A stretch of 42,388 nucleotides of DNA, taken from contig DATJGF010000153.1 in assembly GCA_035495315.1 (NCBI GenBank), forward strand, positions 1 through 42,388, in the 5' to 3' direction. A model generated the notes under the pieces. It ran no database searches, was not told where the DNA came from, and saw nothing but the letters and a program-made list of their open reading frames with translations. The DNA comes from DATJGF01 sp035495315. GTDB lineage: Bacteria; Verrucomicrobiota; Verrucomicrobiia; Limisphaerales; UBA8199. Both the position numbers and the translations under genes were made by a program. Shown here one piece after another: positions 32,367 to 41,414 of this stretch; position 1 is the first letter of the stretch; every line of letters begins with the position of its first letter.

Positions 32367-33452
32367 ATGGCAAGCAATCGACCGCGGCCCTCCGCATCGC
32401 AGCCGGAATCGCACGCCAGTATCTCTCGTGCTCCGCGCCGGTCATTGAGAGAAGGTGTCGTGCTAATCGAGCCGGAGCGGCGCGTCATCCTCATGAGTCC
32501 TTTAGCAAAACAAATGCTCGGTTTGTCTGAGGATGTTGGCATTCAAGTTCCCTTTGAATCACTGCCGGCTCCCTTGGAGAAGCTTGCGATTGAAGCCGCT
32601 GATGCGCAGAAAACTCCGCAAACACACGTACTGGAACTGCCCGTCGATGGCGAGCCGCGGCGCGTACAAGTGACTCCGCTGAGGGTTGAGGTGGCGCAGG
32701 GCCAATCTCGGGTCATGCTGGTGCTCAACGACGAAAACTCGCTCGGCCACCTGGAGGAGCATGTGGAACGGCTGAATCGCCTTGCCGGGTTGGGCACACT
32801 TGCGGCCAGTATGGCCCACGAGATCAAGAACGCACTCGTGGCGGGCAAAACCTTCATCGATCTCCTGTTGGAGAATAATCAGGATGCCGAGTTGGCGCAG
32901 GTCGTGCAGCGGGAAATAGCTAGAATCGACAGCATGGTAACCCGGATGTTGAAGTTTGCCCGGCCGGGCGATTTCAGTTTTCGTGATGTCCATCTGCATG
33001 AAATTCTGGATCACTCGGTGCGTTTGGTGGATCCCCTCATGGGAGCAAAGTCCATCGTTTGCACCAGGTCATTTGCCGTCCAAAGCGACCTGGTCCATGC
33101 TGACGAACACGAGTTGCAGCAGGCGTTTGTAAACCTGCTGCTAAACGCTGCTGAAGCCGTTGGGGGCCACGGGAAAGTTGAGGTGGCTACGATGCTTTCC
33201 GGCTCGGCTCCCGCGTCAAAACCTCAAATTCAAATCACAATTCAAGATACCGGTATGGGCATTTCGCCAGAGAACATGCGCCACCTGTTTGAGCCGTTTT
33301 TTACCACAAAACCCAGCGGTACGGGTCTGGGCCTGGCCATCACTAAACGCATTCTGGAGCAGCATGGCGGGGACATTCATGCCGAAAGCCTGCCTGGGAG
33401 GGGAACCCTCTTTACCGTCGTTCTGCCGCTAACCGACCACTCCGCGGCTTAA
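32367..33452 (+). CDS. NtrB/AtoS-like cytoplasmic sensor histidine kinase
   Basis: 361 residues from ATG 32367, chosen because AGG lies just upstream and because the alternative GTG at 32298 would translate an inverted repeat. No membrane segment. A PAS-like input region (about 30-120: EGVVLIEPERRVILMSPLAKQMLGL) leads to the H-box LGTLAASMAHEIKNALVAG with phospho-accepting His151. The ATPase domain has FVNLLLNAAEAV, IQDTGMGISPENMRHLFEPF and TGLGLAITKRILEQHGG. This is the NtrB/HydH-type class that usually phosphorylates a sigma54-activating regulator, but no regulator is encoded here. Signal unknown. Confidence 0.85.
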   Translation: MASNRPRPSASQPESHASISRAPRRSLREGVVLIEPERRVILMSPLAKQMLGLSEDVGIQVPFESLPAPLEKLAIEAADAQKTPQTHVLELPVDGEPRRVQVTPLRVEVAQGQSRVMLVLNDENSLGHLEEHVERLNRLAGLGTLAASMAHEIKNALVAGKTFIDLLLENNQDAELAQVVQREIARIDSMVTRMLKFARPGDFSFRDVHLHEILDHSVRLVDPLMGAKSIVCTRSFAVQSDLVHADEHELQQAFVNLLLNAAEAVGGHGKVEVATMLSGSAPASKPQIQITIQDTGMGISPENMRHLFEPFFTTKPSGTGLGLAITKRILEQHGGDIHAESLPGRGTLFTVVLPLTDHSAA

Positions 33453-33510
33453 GCGATCGCCTTGAATTTTGGATGGGGTCCCGCCAGCTTCTTTCTTAAC
33501 TTGGCCCGTA

Positions 33511-34554
33511 ATGCGCTTTGGTAGTTCAACCCGCACTGGACCCAGCAGTCGCACCTGTACCCTCGGTGTCCTTAGTGATATCCATTACGCGAGCGCCGCC
33601 GAGCAAGCGCGGGGTGATAATTATGAAATTGCAGGGATCGCCAATCCCGCGTTGCGACGCCTGGTTTGGATCTACCGCCATTTTTTTTGGCTGCGCCATC
33701 CATTCAAGCAAAATTATCTTCTCGATCGTTTCCTGGAACGGGCGGGGGAATTCGATTTGGTCGTCGCTAATGGCGATTATTCCTGCAACTCGGGATTTGT
33801 CGGCGTCAGTGATAACGCGGCTTGTCAGAGCGCGGGGGAGTGTCTTGGGAAACTGCGGGCTGCCTTTGAGGGTAAGCTGCGGGCGACCTTTGGCGATCAT
33901 GAGCTTGGCAAAGTGAGTTTCTTTGGTGGCCAGGGGGGCATGAGGCTGGCCAGCTGGAACCGAGCCCGCCAGGAACTGGGACTGGAGCCATTCTGGCAGA
34001 TTGCCGTAGGCAACTATGTTCTGGTTGGCGTCGTTTCTTCGCTGATTGCTTTACCAGTTTTCCAGGCCGATACCTTGCCTCAGGAACGGCCGGAATGGGA
34101 ACGGTTGCGCAACGAGCATCTTCGCGTTATACGCGAGGCTTTCGCTGCGATTCAGCCCGATCAGCGGATTCTGCTATTTTGCCATGACCCGACTGCCCTG
34201 CCGTTTCTTGCACAGGAGCCTCAGGTCGCACAGCGTTTGCAGCAAATAGATCGAACCGTCATTGGGCATCTTCATTCAAATTTAATTCTTTGGAAAAGCC
34301 GTTGGCTGGCCGGAATGCCACAAATCAAGTTCTTGGGCCACACCGCCAAACGACTAAGTGCCGCGCTCCGCCGGGCAAAGGAGTGGCGTTGCTTTCGTAT
34401 TCAACTTTGTCCATCGCTTGCCGGGATCGAGTTGCTAAAGGACGGAGGATACCTAACCGCCAAAATCGATCTGGAAGGCCGGCAACCCGCACAGTTTGAT
34501 TTTCACCCGCTACCCCGAACTCAGGTGAAGCCTAGTTTCCTGAACCCGGTTTGA
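33511..34554 (+). CDS. calcineurin-like metallophosphoesterase
   Basis: 347 residues from ATG 33511; a TTG at 33469 is possible. The metal-binding motifs are in family order: LSDIH, ANGDYS (usual GD..), FGDHE (GNHE equivalent, with Asp in place of Asn), FCHDP and GHLHS. No signal peptide, so probably cytoplasmic. Length and the inserted region after LSDIH (about residues 40-65, IYRHFFWLRHPFKQNYLLDR) do not match a named subfamily known to me, so the substrate is not assigned. The Asn-to-Asp change in the GNHE motif is unusual, since that Asn normally binds metal, and could alter activity. It follows the kinase gene after 58 bases on the same strand. Confidence 0.75.
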   Translation: MRFGSSTRTGPSSRTCTLGVLSDIHYASAAEQARGDNYEIAGIANPALRRLVWIYRHFFWLRHPFKQNYLLDRFLERAGEFDLVVANGDYSCNSGFVGVSDNAACQSAGECLGKLRAAFEGKLRATFGDHELGKVSFFGGQGGMRLASWNRARQELGLEPFWQIAVGNYVLVGVVSSLIALPVFQADTLPQERPEWERLRNEHLRVIREAFAAIQPDQRILLFCHDPTALPFLAQEPQVAQRLQQIDRTVIGHLHSNLILWKSRWLAGMPQIKFLGHTAKRLSAALRRAKEWRCFRIQLCPSLAGIELLKDGGYLTAKIDLEGRQPAQFDFHPLPRTQVKPSFLNPV

Positions 34555-34583
34555 GGCGAGCCTTGAGGATGACAAGTTTCGTC

Positions 34584-34605
34584 GGCGGTTCAATCGTCAA
34601 CCGCC
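34584..34605. terminator. hairpin after the metallophosphoesterase gene
   Basis: GGCGGTT pairs with AACCGCC across an 8-base loop, 30 bases after the stop codon. No T-run follows. Confidence 0.35.
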
Positions 34606-34682
34606 TGGCGGACATCGGCGAGCGCTTTTGATTGGCGAAGTGCTGTCCGTTTTTGCGGGACTGCTGCTCGTGTTTAACCGAA

Positions 34683-34713
34683 ACCGGCACAGCTGAATTA
34701 CAGCTGAACCGGT
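34683..34713. terminator. hairpin before the end of the BON-domain gene (convergent gap)
   Basis: ACCGG-CA-CAGCTG, loop AATTA, CAGCTG-AA-CCGGT folds into a stem with one internal mismatch. It lies in the convergent gap between the phosphoesterase and BON genes and could serve the minus-strand gene. Confidence 0.4.
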
Positions 34714-34743
34714 TGCACGAGTACATTCCCCACGAGCCGGAGG

Positions 34744-35175
34744 TTACCTTGGCTGAACTACGGGAGCGTTGGGATTCGCGGGCGCGTTCGGAGGAGTGTT
34801 CTGATAGCCCTGTTCCCGACCAGTCGGTGTCGGGTTTTGCGGGACCAATGCCAGATTGTCAATCACCCGGGTAACCCCAGGAGTGTTCCGCGCAATTTGT
34901 TCGGCTTCGCGCTTCTGAGCTTCAGTGGGGACAAAGCCGCTGAGTTGGACCGTGCCGTCATAAGCCTCAACATGCACGTCCGGAAACTTATAGACCTGCG
35001 CTTCCTGCAGAGCCTCGCTGACCCGAGCACTGACGATTTTGTCGTTGCGGTATTGATCCATTGTGCGGCCCGTTTCTCGGGCCTTCTTTCCTTCCGATAT
35101 GGCACAACCAGTTAGTGCACCGATGATAACTACCGCGCTTAACCCGGCGACCAGAAAACTATTTTTTTTATTCAT
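34744..35175 (-). CDS. BON-domain lipoprotein
   Basis: 143 residues from ATG 35175, preferred over ATG 35181 because an AGGG lies 7 bases upstream. The signal peptide ends in the lipobox ALTGC (about residue 24), so it is anchored to a membrane facing the periplasm. One BON domain (about 45-112): KIVSARVSEALQEAQVYKFP, VHVEAYDGTVQLSGFVPTEA and AEQIARNTPGVTRVIDNLAL, with the conserved Gly residues. A Pro/Asn-rich tail follows. BON proteins such as OsmY and DolP bind lipids and are often induced by stress; a specific role is unknown. Upstream on the same strand is lptD, 87 bases away, so the two may be co-transcribed. Confidence 0.85.
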   Translation of the reverse strand: MNKKNSFLVAGLSAVVIIGALTGCAISEGKKARETGRTMDQYRNDKIVSARVSEALQEAQVYKFPDVHVEAYDGTVQLSGFVPTEAQKREAEQIARNTPGVTRVIDNLALVPQNPTPTGREQGYQNTPPNAPANPNAPVVQPR

Positions 35176-35262
35176 AAACATACCCTGTCAACCACAATAG
35201 ACGTGCCACTCCTCCCTGCCATGGGGTATTATTCTCCAACTCAGGCAAACCACTCACCACGC

Positions 35263-37482
35263 TTACCGGCCTAACAACGAGTAAATCCCGGCCACATCGC
35301 TGTCCCGTCCGTAATTCGGGTAAGCTTTGAGGGAAAACGTAAACGCGACACCGTAATCCTCGACGCCATTGACATTATCACGAACAAGGAACGAGAGGGC
35401 AGCGGTCCAACTGCGCAGGTCGCGGTAAACCGTGTAGGCTTGCTCCCGGAGTCGCCCGGTGCGGGCATCGAAGTAATGCCCCATACGCACACCCCAGTTT
35501 TCATTTAACTGATAATAGATCGTGCTGGTGAAGACATTATTGCCTGGCCCCAGCGCAGTGGGCGCAAGGCTGATGTCATCGCGCATGTAATATTGTCCGA
35601 GCGTCCATCGAAAGGCGCTGATCGGCTGCAACGTCAACGTCGAGTAGGACATCCGCAATTGCCCATCATTGATGCCGTAGCGAATGATCGATTCCAGGTG
35701 CAACCATGATCGAGGCCGGAACCCGAAATCGGAATAGAGATCGGCGAAAGTAGTTTGATCGGCTCGCGGTTGCAGGCGCCAATCGGTGTATAGGTCCCAA
35801 TTGACCAGGTTGACAGTTTGTCCGTCCCGTTTGGTTTGCAGTTTGTTGCGTAACCCCCAGCGAATGACGTTTTGACTGTCAATCGAGTCAATTGCGTTGT
35901 AATCGGGATATTGGATCGGGAGCAAACGCAGGCTGGGAAGCTCGTAATCGAATTTAGGCAATTGGCTGGGCGGCGTCGAGGGGTCAGGCACGAAAACATA
36001 ATTCGCCGATGGCTCAATGATGTGCCGCAGTCCGTTCATCTCGAGAAACTGGTTCTGCACTCCCGGCCAAAGTTGTGACGCCTTAAATGACACCTCCGCG
36101 CCCGTGTTAAATACACCCCGATACGTCTCGTCAGTCGTCGCGCCGGGTCCGGACGCCGTGGAGTAATAGGTCAGACGGCCGCCGGCGCGTGGGGTTACAT
36201 TCAGCCAGCCGAAGAACGTTTGAGGCAGCAGCAGTTGGTGAAACGTGTCGGCGCGGGCTGCTTCGTAATTGAGGCCTGGTGGCGGGCCATTAATACCAGC
36301 ATTTTCGGCGAAGGCGCGCCGGTAATAGCCCGCGGTGGTTTCACTTTCGTAATAGATTGGGGAGGTCCCGAGCTCCTGGCGGTACCCGGTCAACTTGATG
36401 TCGGGCAGGCGTTCAACGGTTTCGAGAAAGGTGTTGACCCGAGGCTGGAGGTAAGCATCCACGCTGAAGTTTTGCCAGAACTTATTAGCCTCAAAAAACG
36501 TGTCGGGCTGAGGGTTATGGCGGTATTCGCCTTCGAAGAAATCGCGGACGACCGCCAGATCGCTTTCATAGCGCACCATTGATTTGAGATAGAGATTGGT
36601 GGCCGGGTTGGCCTGATAAGAAAACCAGACGCGCTGTCGGTCTTCGTGGATGGGCGTGCCCAGCTTATCCGCGTTGGGATCGTCATCGTGCGTATAGTAA
36701 TATCTGAAGGTGCCTTGTCCCCACTGGCCCAAATGATAATTGAAGTCTGGCCCGACCCCGGGCCCGCGCTTCCATCGGTAATCGAAGTGAAACACCCCGT
36801 CGAGCTGTGGGCTATAGTACCAGGTGTAATTGGCCAGCAGGAAAGGCCCGAATAGACTTCGGTAACCGGGAAGAAAATTGAAGTTGTTGGGGTGCTCGCC
36901 AATGTTTCGAGTGTAGTATGGAAAATAAAACACCGGCACCTCTCCGAAATACAGTATCGCTGAATAGGCCGTAATTTTTTTCCCGGGAATTATAATGATT
37001 CTCTTCGCCCTGATTTTTATGCCAGGTTCGGCGATATCCTCGCTGGTTAGCAGGGCGTTGGTGGCGACATAGACATGGTTGGTTAGTTCGCCATGCAGCG
37101 CGTTGCCCGCTGCAAACACCGGGGTCTTGCCAGTGCGAAATTGCTCCGCTTCGAGTTGGTGAGTGACGAAATTGTAATTTATGTGCTCGCTCGACCATAG
37201 TTGGTCCCCTTGTTGAACGCGGACATGGCCGTCGGCGAGGACTTCGTGTGTCGCCAAATGCAAAAGGACGGTATCGGCGGTAAGAACCGCGCCGCCATAC
37301 TTCACCAGCACGCCGTTCGTTGCGATGACGATGCCCGACTTTAGATCGTAGTACGGAAAGGCTTTCGGGTCACCGGAAAGCGACTGGATGGTGTACTCGG
37401 ATTCTTGTGATTGGGCAAAGAGGACTCCGCGGGACGCGAGCAGGCCGAGAAGGATCAGAAGAATAGCGCGCACGCGTGTCAT
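35263..37482 (-). CDS. lptD: LPS-assembly outer-membrane protein LptD
   Basis: 739 residues from ATG 37482, which opens a signal peptide (AILLILLGLLASRGVLFAQS). An N-terminal OstA/LptA-like beta-jellyroll domain (about 35-160: GIVIATNGVLVKYGGAVLTA, HLATHEVLADGHVRVQQGD) precedes the C-terminal beta-barrel, with the LptD motif PVFYFPYYTRNIGEHP and many aromatic strand ends. It forms with LptE the machine that inserts LPS in the outer membrane. No adjacent lptE was seen. The N-terminus is confident; the frame is open to 37542, but the added residues do not resemble a signal peptide better than the chosen start. Its presence supports an LPS-type envelope, in keeping with the glycosyltransferases and MsbA-like exporters at 3-12 kb. 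Confidence 0.88.
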   Translation of the reverse strand: MTRVRAILLILLGLLASRGVLFAQSQESEYTIQSLSGDPKAFPYYDLKSGIVIATNGVLVKYGGAVLTADTVLLHLATHEVLADGHVRVQQGDQLWSSEHINYNFVTHQLEAEQFRTGKTPVFAAGNALHGELTNHVYVATNALLTSEDIAEPGIKIRAKRIIIIPGKKITAYSAILYFGEVPVFYFPYYTRNIGEHPNNFNFLPGYRSLFGPFLLANYTWYYSPQLDGVFHFDYRWKRGPGVGPDFNYHLGQWGQGTFRYYYTHDDDPNADKLGTPIHEDRQRVWFSYQANPATNLYLKSMVRYESDLAVVRDFFEGEYRHNPQPDTFFEANKFWQNFSVDAYLQPRVNTFLETVERLPDIKLTGYRQELGTSPIYYESETTAGYYRRAFAENAGINGPPPGLNYEAARADTFHQLLLPQTFFGWLNVTPRAGGRLTYYSTASGPGATTDETYRGVFNTGAEVSFKASQLWPGVQNQFLEMNGLRHIIEPSANYVFVPDPSTPPSQLPKFDYELPSLRLLPIQYPDYNAIDSIDSQNVIRWGLRNKLQTKRDGQTVNLVNWDLYTDWRLQPRADQTTFADLYSDFGFRPRSWLHLESIIRYGINDGQLRMSYSTLTLQPISAFRWTLGQYYMRDDISLAPTALGPGNNVFTSTIYYQLNENWGVRMGHYFDARTGRLREQAYTVYRDLRSWTAALSFLVRDNVNGVEDYGVAFTFSLKAYPNYGRDSDVAGIYSLLGR

Positions 37483-37621
37483 TCGGCGCGGGGAGCTAAG
37501 CAGAAGAAGCAGGCACTGCCAAGTGGGATTTAAATGCGACAATTATGCCATGTAAGTGGATTGGTTTGCGAGATTAAGACTGGGCTAATATGGCACGTGT
37601 CTTGCGCTCAAATTCTTCAGA

Positions 37622-37852
37622 ATGGCGACCCGCATGAACATGATGAAACTGCTATTGGAGGTTCGCGGCATGGCGGAGCTGATGAACCGGCGGCCGCCGA
37701 CACGGCCTTCGGTGCCGTTGTTTTTGCAATGGGCCCCATTTTTTTCCCGGAACGCGTCCAGCAAACGCAAGTGGACTCTGAAAATCGACATCCAGGACCC
37801 GCCTGATATTCCCCAACCAGTCCCGATCATTTATCGCACGAAAGCCGACTAG
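37622..37852 (+). CDS. small conserved-looking protein of unknown function
   Basis: 76 residues (alternative ATG 37634). MMKLLLEVRGMAELMNRRPP and a C-terminal KIDIQDPPDIPQPVPI give a basic protein with a hydrophobic start and a Pro-rich end. I have the impression, from memory only, that similar short proteins with 'KLLLEVRG.AE..NR' exist in Verrucomicrobia. No Shine-Dalgarno is clear. A possible promoter, TTGCGA (37566) and TAATAT (37587) with 15-base spacing, lies upstream. Could be spurious. Confidence 0.4.
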   Translation: MATRMNMMKLLLEVRGMAELMNRRPPTRPSVPLFLQWAPFFSRNASSKRKWTLKIDIQDPPDIPQPVPIIYRTKAD

Positions 37853-38059
37853 GTCTTTGGACCAAATCGCTTGCTGAAATCCAATCCGTTGATGCTTAGA
37901 GTGGGCTCACTTCTGACCCGAATTGAGGCAGTGTCCCGCGACAGACTCCCCAATACAGACAGCAGGAAATCCGTACAAGGCCCTACAGGAACCACACTCG
38001 CGGAATTAGGCCCCAAAGATTCCGCTTTGCCCAGTCATCCATGCGCATAAACTGTCCGC

Positions 38060-39070
38060 ATGAGCGTGTATGCCGCAGCTGAATTTCCAGCGTATCGTCC
38101 TCGTCGCCTGCGCCAGTCTCCCGTTTTGCGACGGTTGGTAAGAGAAACGGTTCTGGACCCTGGCCAATTAGTTCTTCCGCTGTTTGTGCGTGGTGGCCGT
38201 AAAGTGCGGCGTCCGATTGGGTCGATGCCAGGCGTGTTCCAACTCTCGCTCGATGAATTGTTGCGAGAAGCCGCGCAGGCTTTTGAAGCGGGAGTCCCTG
38301 CCCTGTTGCTATTCGGCATTCCCGATAAGAAGGATGAGCGAGCTTCGGGTGCTTACGCCCCTAAGGGCATTGTGCAGCAAGCGGTCCGAGTGCTGAAACG
38401 CGAGTTTCCGCAAATGCTGATCATCACGGATGTGTGCCTCTGCGAATACATGTCCCACGGCCATTGCGGCATTGTGCAGCAACGCAAAGCGGGTGGGCGG
38501 ATTCTCAATGATCCGACACTGAAGTTGCTGGCTCGGACGGCGGCCAGTCATGTCGAGGCGGGGGCAGACATGGTCGCGCCCAGCGACATGATGGATGGAC
38601 GCGTGCGCGCCATCCGCGAACAACTCGACGACCTGGGATTTACCGAAACGCCCATAATGTCGTATGCGGCAAAATTCGCATCCAGCTTTTACGGCCCGTT
38701 CCGTGAAGCGGCCGAATCAACGCCGAAGTTTGGGGATCGACGGAGTTATCAAATGGACGCGGCCAACGCCAATGAAGCGCTGCGGGAAGTGGCGCTCGAT
38801 TTGCGCGAAGGCGCCGATATCGTGATGGTGAAACCCGCGCTGGCGTACCTGGACATTATTTACCGCGTAAAAAAGGAATTCGGCTATCCGACAGCCGCCT
38901 ATGCAGTCAGCGGGGAGTATTCGCTGGTCAAAGCGGCCGGCGCACAGGGCTGGATCGATGAGCGCGCAGTGACTCTCGAAATGTTATTGGCGTTGCGCCG
39001 GGCCGGAGCGGACATTTTGATAACGTATGCGGCGACGGACGTAGCTCGGTGGTTGCGCGAGCAACGGTAA
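38060..39070 (+). CDS. hemB: delta-aminolevulinic acid dehydratase (porphobilinogen synthase)
   Basis: 336 residues, full length. Condenses two 5-aminolevulinates to porphobilinogen in heme synthesis. The zinc-site cysteines are in DVCLCEYMSHGHCG, marking the zinc-dependent type. The Schiff-base lysines are in SYAAKFASSFYGPFR and DIVMVKPALAYLD. VSGEYSLVKAAGAQGWID is the C-terminal family motif. It is preceded by a 207-base gap and is not in a tight operon; the next gene, for an FHA protein, converges on it 11 bases away. Heme made by this pathway would be needed by the c-type di-heme enzyme at 19563-20690, though that is general housekeeping. Confidence 0.96.
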   Translation: MSVYAAAEFPAYRPRRLRQSPVLRRLVRETVLDPGQLVLPLFVRGGRKVRRPIGSMPGVFQLSLDELLREAAQAFEAGVPALLLFGIPDKKDERASGAYAPKGIVQQAVRVLKREFPQMLIITDVCLCEYMSHGHCGIVQQRKAGGRILNDPTLKLLARTAASHVEAGADMVAPSDMMDGRVRAIREQLDDLGFTETPIMSYAAKFASSFYGPFREAAESTPKFGDRRSYQMDAANANEALREVALDLREGADIVMVKPALAYLDIIYRVKKEFGYPTAAYAVSGEYSLVKAAGAQGWIDERAVTLEMLLALRRAGADILITYAATDVARWLREQR

Positions 39071-39081
39071 GTAGACTGCTG

Positions 39082-39594
39082 TTACTTCCCGGCGATAGCA
39101 AACACGTAAACCAGCAGAAAAACGATAATCACTCCGAGAAAGACACAACTGGCAATAACGATTTTATTGACCTTGTTATCTTTCTTCGAAAAACCGCTGC
39201 CTTTAGTGTCGAACCCTGCCCCGCGAGCCCCTTGTTCCAGTTCTGTCAGGCTCACGCCCCGCTGCATCACCATCGTTTGACTCAGCTTTTTGGGCGCCGC
39301 TGGTGCCGCGTCAGTCTCCAGTCGGATTTCGACTTGACCTAAACGCAGGATTTGCCCTGGTTTGAGGGGACTCTCACTAATCTTCTCACCATTGATAAAA
39401 GTGCCATTGGTCGAGTTGAGGTCCTTGACCATAATATCGTTGCCGCGCAGGAGTACTTCACAATGATGGCTGCTGACCGATGGTTCCGCGATTTGAAAGA
39501 CGTTATCCTCTACCCGGCCAATCGTGGTCTTGTCCGCCTTCAGCTCGTGCGTGCGTCCAGTCATTCCGGCGCTCAGGAGAACAAGTTTCGCCAT
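39082..39594 (-). CDS. FHA-domain protein with C-terminal membrane anchor
   Basis: 170 residues from ATG 39594. An N-terminal FHA domain (about 20-90): TTIGRVEDNVFQIAEPSVSS includes the Gly-Arg and Ser of the phosphothreonine pocket, followed by HHCEVLL and LNSTNGTFINGEKI, the conserved 'N-G-T..N' loop. A linker with basic residues leads to a C-terminal transmembrane helix (VIASCVFLGVIIVFLLVYVF), so it is tail-anchored with the FHA domain in the cytoplasm. It would bind Ser/Thr-phosphorylated partners, but no kinase is nearby. Role unknown. Converges with hemB. Confidence 0.85.
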   Translation of the reverse strand: MAKLVLLSAGMTGRTHELKADKTTIGRVEDNVFQIAEPSVSSHHCEVLLRGNDIMVKDLNSTNGTFINGEKISESPLKPGQILRLGQVEIRLETDAAPAAPKKLSQTMVMQRGVSLTELEQGARGAGFDTKGSGFSKKDNKVNKIVIASCVFLGVIIVFLLVYVFAIAGK

Positions 39595-39693
39595 AAAGTA
39601 CTTTGATTCTGCGATTATGAGCTTGGATCCCGACAAGTCAAATCCAAACCAACTCGGAAGGCCGAGCTCCGCGAGGCGCTGATTAAATTAGTC

Positions 39694-39720
39694 AGGCCCC
39701 TTGCGGATTAATTGGGGCCT
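39694..39720 (-). terminator. probable terminator of the pyrC-trx-carA operon
   Basis: AGGCCCC (39694-39700) pairs with GGGGCCT (39714-39720) around a 13-base AT-rich loop, 28 bases past the carA stop. On the minus strand the stem is followed by GACTAATTTAAT, a T/A-rich stretch. A further perfect palindrome, CTGGAGCTCCAG, lies at 39722-39733. Confidence 0.55.
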
Positions 39721-39747
39721 CCTGGAGCTCCAGCCTTCCCGGGGCGT

Positions 39748-40905
39748 TTAATGGCGTTCGATCATCTCGCGGAATTGCGCAAACAACGGCGTCGAATCAT
39801 GTGGTCCCGGCGAGGCTTCCGGATGGTACTGGACACAAAATACCGGCTTGCTTTTGTGCCGGAAACCTTCGACGGTCTGATCGTTCAGGTTGATGCGATC
39901 GACAAACACCTCCTCTGGCAGCGTCTTGGCGTCTACGGCGAACCCGTGGTTTTGAGAGGTAATTTCGACCCGACCGGATTCAAGGTCTTTGACAGGCTGA
40001 TTGGCGCCGCGATGCCCAAATTTCAGCTTGAATGTTTTGCCGCCCAAAGCCTGCCCCAGGATTTGGTGGCCAAGACAAATTCCAAATATCGGTATGCCAG
40101 TCTGCATCAGGTCGGCAACCGTGCGCACTGCATAGCCCAGCGCCGCCGGATCTCCGGGGCCATTTGAAAGAAAAATTCCCGCTGGCTTGTATTGAAGCGC
40201 TTCTTTTGCCGTCGCGGTCGCCGGGACAACCTGGACTTTGAACCCCTGCTGTCGTAGACGCCGCAGGATATTGTATTTCATCCCATAATCGAAGGCGACG
40301 ATCGGAATATCTGCTGGGGGCAATGGCTCACGTACGCCGCGCGCATCAGAGCCCCCCGCGCCCTGGATTAAACGAAAATCAGCGCTCTGCTGATCGTTCT
40401 GGTCCCACAAGAACGGCTCTTTATGAGTCACCTCTTTGGCATAATCCACTCCCAGCAACCCCGGCCATTCTTTGGCGTGTTGCAGGGCTTCCGAATCGGA
40501 AACATCCTCCGTCGAGATAAACCCAGTCATCGCACCGCGAACCCGCAGCTTTTTGGTCAAAGACCGTGTGTCGATCCCCTGGATGCCAGGAATCCCATTC
40601 TCTTGCAGGTACTGGCCCAGAGAATAGTCGGCGCGCCAATTACTGACGACCGGTGAGAGTTCGCGAATGACGAATCCGGCGACATGGGGACGCCACGACT
40701 CAACATCCTGCCGGTTGACCCCATAATTGCCAATCAGCGGGTAAGTCATCGTGACGATCTGGCCTTTGTAAGAGGGATCGGTCAGGATCTCCTGGTAGCC
40801 TGTCATCGAGGTGTTGAAGCAAACCTCGCCGCAGGCAGAAACCCGGGCTCCAAAGCCGCCTCCGTGGAAAAGCGTTCCGTCTTCCAGCGCGAGAACGGCC
40901 TTCAT
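39748..40905 (-). CDS. carA: carbamoyl-phosphate synthase small (glutaminase) subunit
   Basis: 385 residues, normal length. Releases ammonia from glutamine for carbamoyl phosphate, used in pyrimidine and arginine synthesis. The N-terminal domain begins LALEDGTLFHGGGFG, with TSMTGYQEILTDPSYKGQIV as a family signature. The glutaminase domain has GIFLSNGPGDPAALGYA and the nucleophile Cys in IFGICLGHQILGQALGG, with the catalytic His in YHPEASPGPHDS. The ATG overlaps the stop of the thioredoxin-like gene as ATGA, so they are coupled. carB is not in the window. Downstream is a probable terminator hairpin. Confidence 0.96.
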   Translation of the reverse strand: MKAVLALEDGTLFHGGGFGARVSACGEVCFNTSMTGYQEILTDPSYKGQIVTMTYPLIGNYGVNRQDVESWRPHVAGFVIRELSPVVSNWRADYSLGQYLQENGIPGIQGIDTRSLTKKLRVRGAMTGFISTEDVSDSEALQHAKEWPGLLGVDYAKEVTHKEPFLWDQNDQQSADFRLIQGAGGSDARGVREPLPPADIPIVAFDYGMKYNILRRLRQQGFKVQVVPATATAKEALQYKPAGIFLSNGPGDPAALGYAVRTVADLMQTGIPIFGICLGHQILGQALGGKTFKLKFGHRGANQPVKDLESGRVEITSQNHGFAVDAKTLPEEVFVDRINLNDQTVEGFRHKSKPVFCVQYHPEASPGPHDSTPLFAQFREMIERH

Positions 40906-41339
40906 TTCTGCAACTTCTTCAGCTCGGCAACGAATTCTTTGGCGCTTTGGCCATCATAGCCGGAGCTCTTCTTAATCTCCTTGCCGTCGCTGTTCAACAC
41001 AATGACCGTCGGAAAACCTTCGACACCGTACTTTTGAGCGAGCGCGTCATTGGCATCTTTTTGAGATTTGGGGACCTCTTTGTGTCTCGGAAAATCGACA
41101 TCGACCAGCACCAGGTTATTCTTGGCATATTCCATGAACTCCGGGCTGGAGAGGACATTTTTGCGAAGGGCTTTGCACGGCGCGCACCAGTCGGAGCCGT
41201 TGAAGTCCATTAAGACCATCTTGTGATCGGTTTTTGCCTGAGCCTTGGCCTTCGGCAAGTCGGTCAACCAGCCTTCTTCGGCGGCGTTGGCCTGCCAAAG
41301 AGCAAAGCAACCCAGCAAACTCAGTAACATTCTTTTCAT
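40902..41339 (-). CDS. secreted thioredoxin-like protein in the pyrimidine operon
   Basis: 145 residues with a signal peptide (KRMLLSLLGCFALWQANA, cut about residue 20). A thioredoxin fold with the active site WCAPC in MDFNGSDWCAPCKALRK and the cis-proline in VEGFPTVIVLN. It belongs to the periplasmic thioredoxin-like group (Thioredoxin_7/DUF255-like) that reduces or isomerises disulfides in exported proteins. Its partner is unknown. It sits between pyrC and carA and is translationally coupled to carA, which is odd because the rest of the operon is cytoplasmic. Confidence 0.85.
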   Translation of the reverse strand: MKRMLLSLLGCFALWQANAAEEGWLTDLPKAKAQAKTDHKMVLMDFNGSDWCAPCKALRKNVLSSPEFMEYAKNNLVLVDVDFPRHKEVPKSQKDANDALAQKYGVEGFPTVIVLNSDGKEIKKSSGYDGQSAKEFVAELKKLQK

Positions 41340-41414
41340 AAATATTTTTCGGCGGAAGCGGCGCCTGGGGGATGGCCAGCCCGCATGCTTCCTTAATCTA
41401 TCCTGTTCTCGTAA

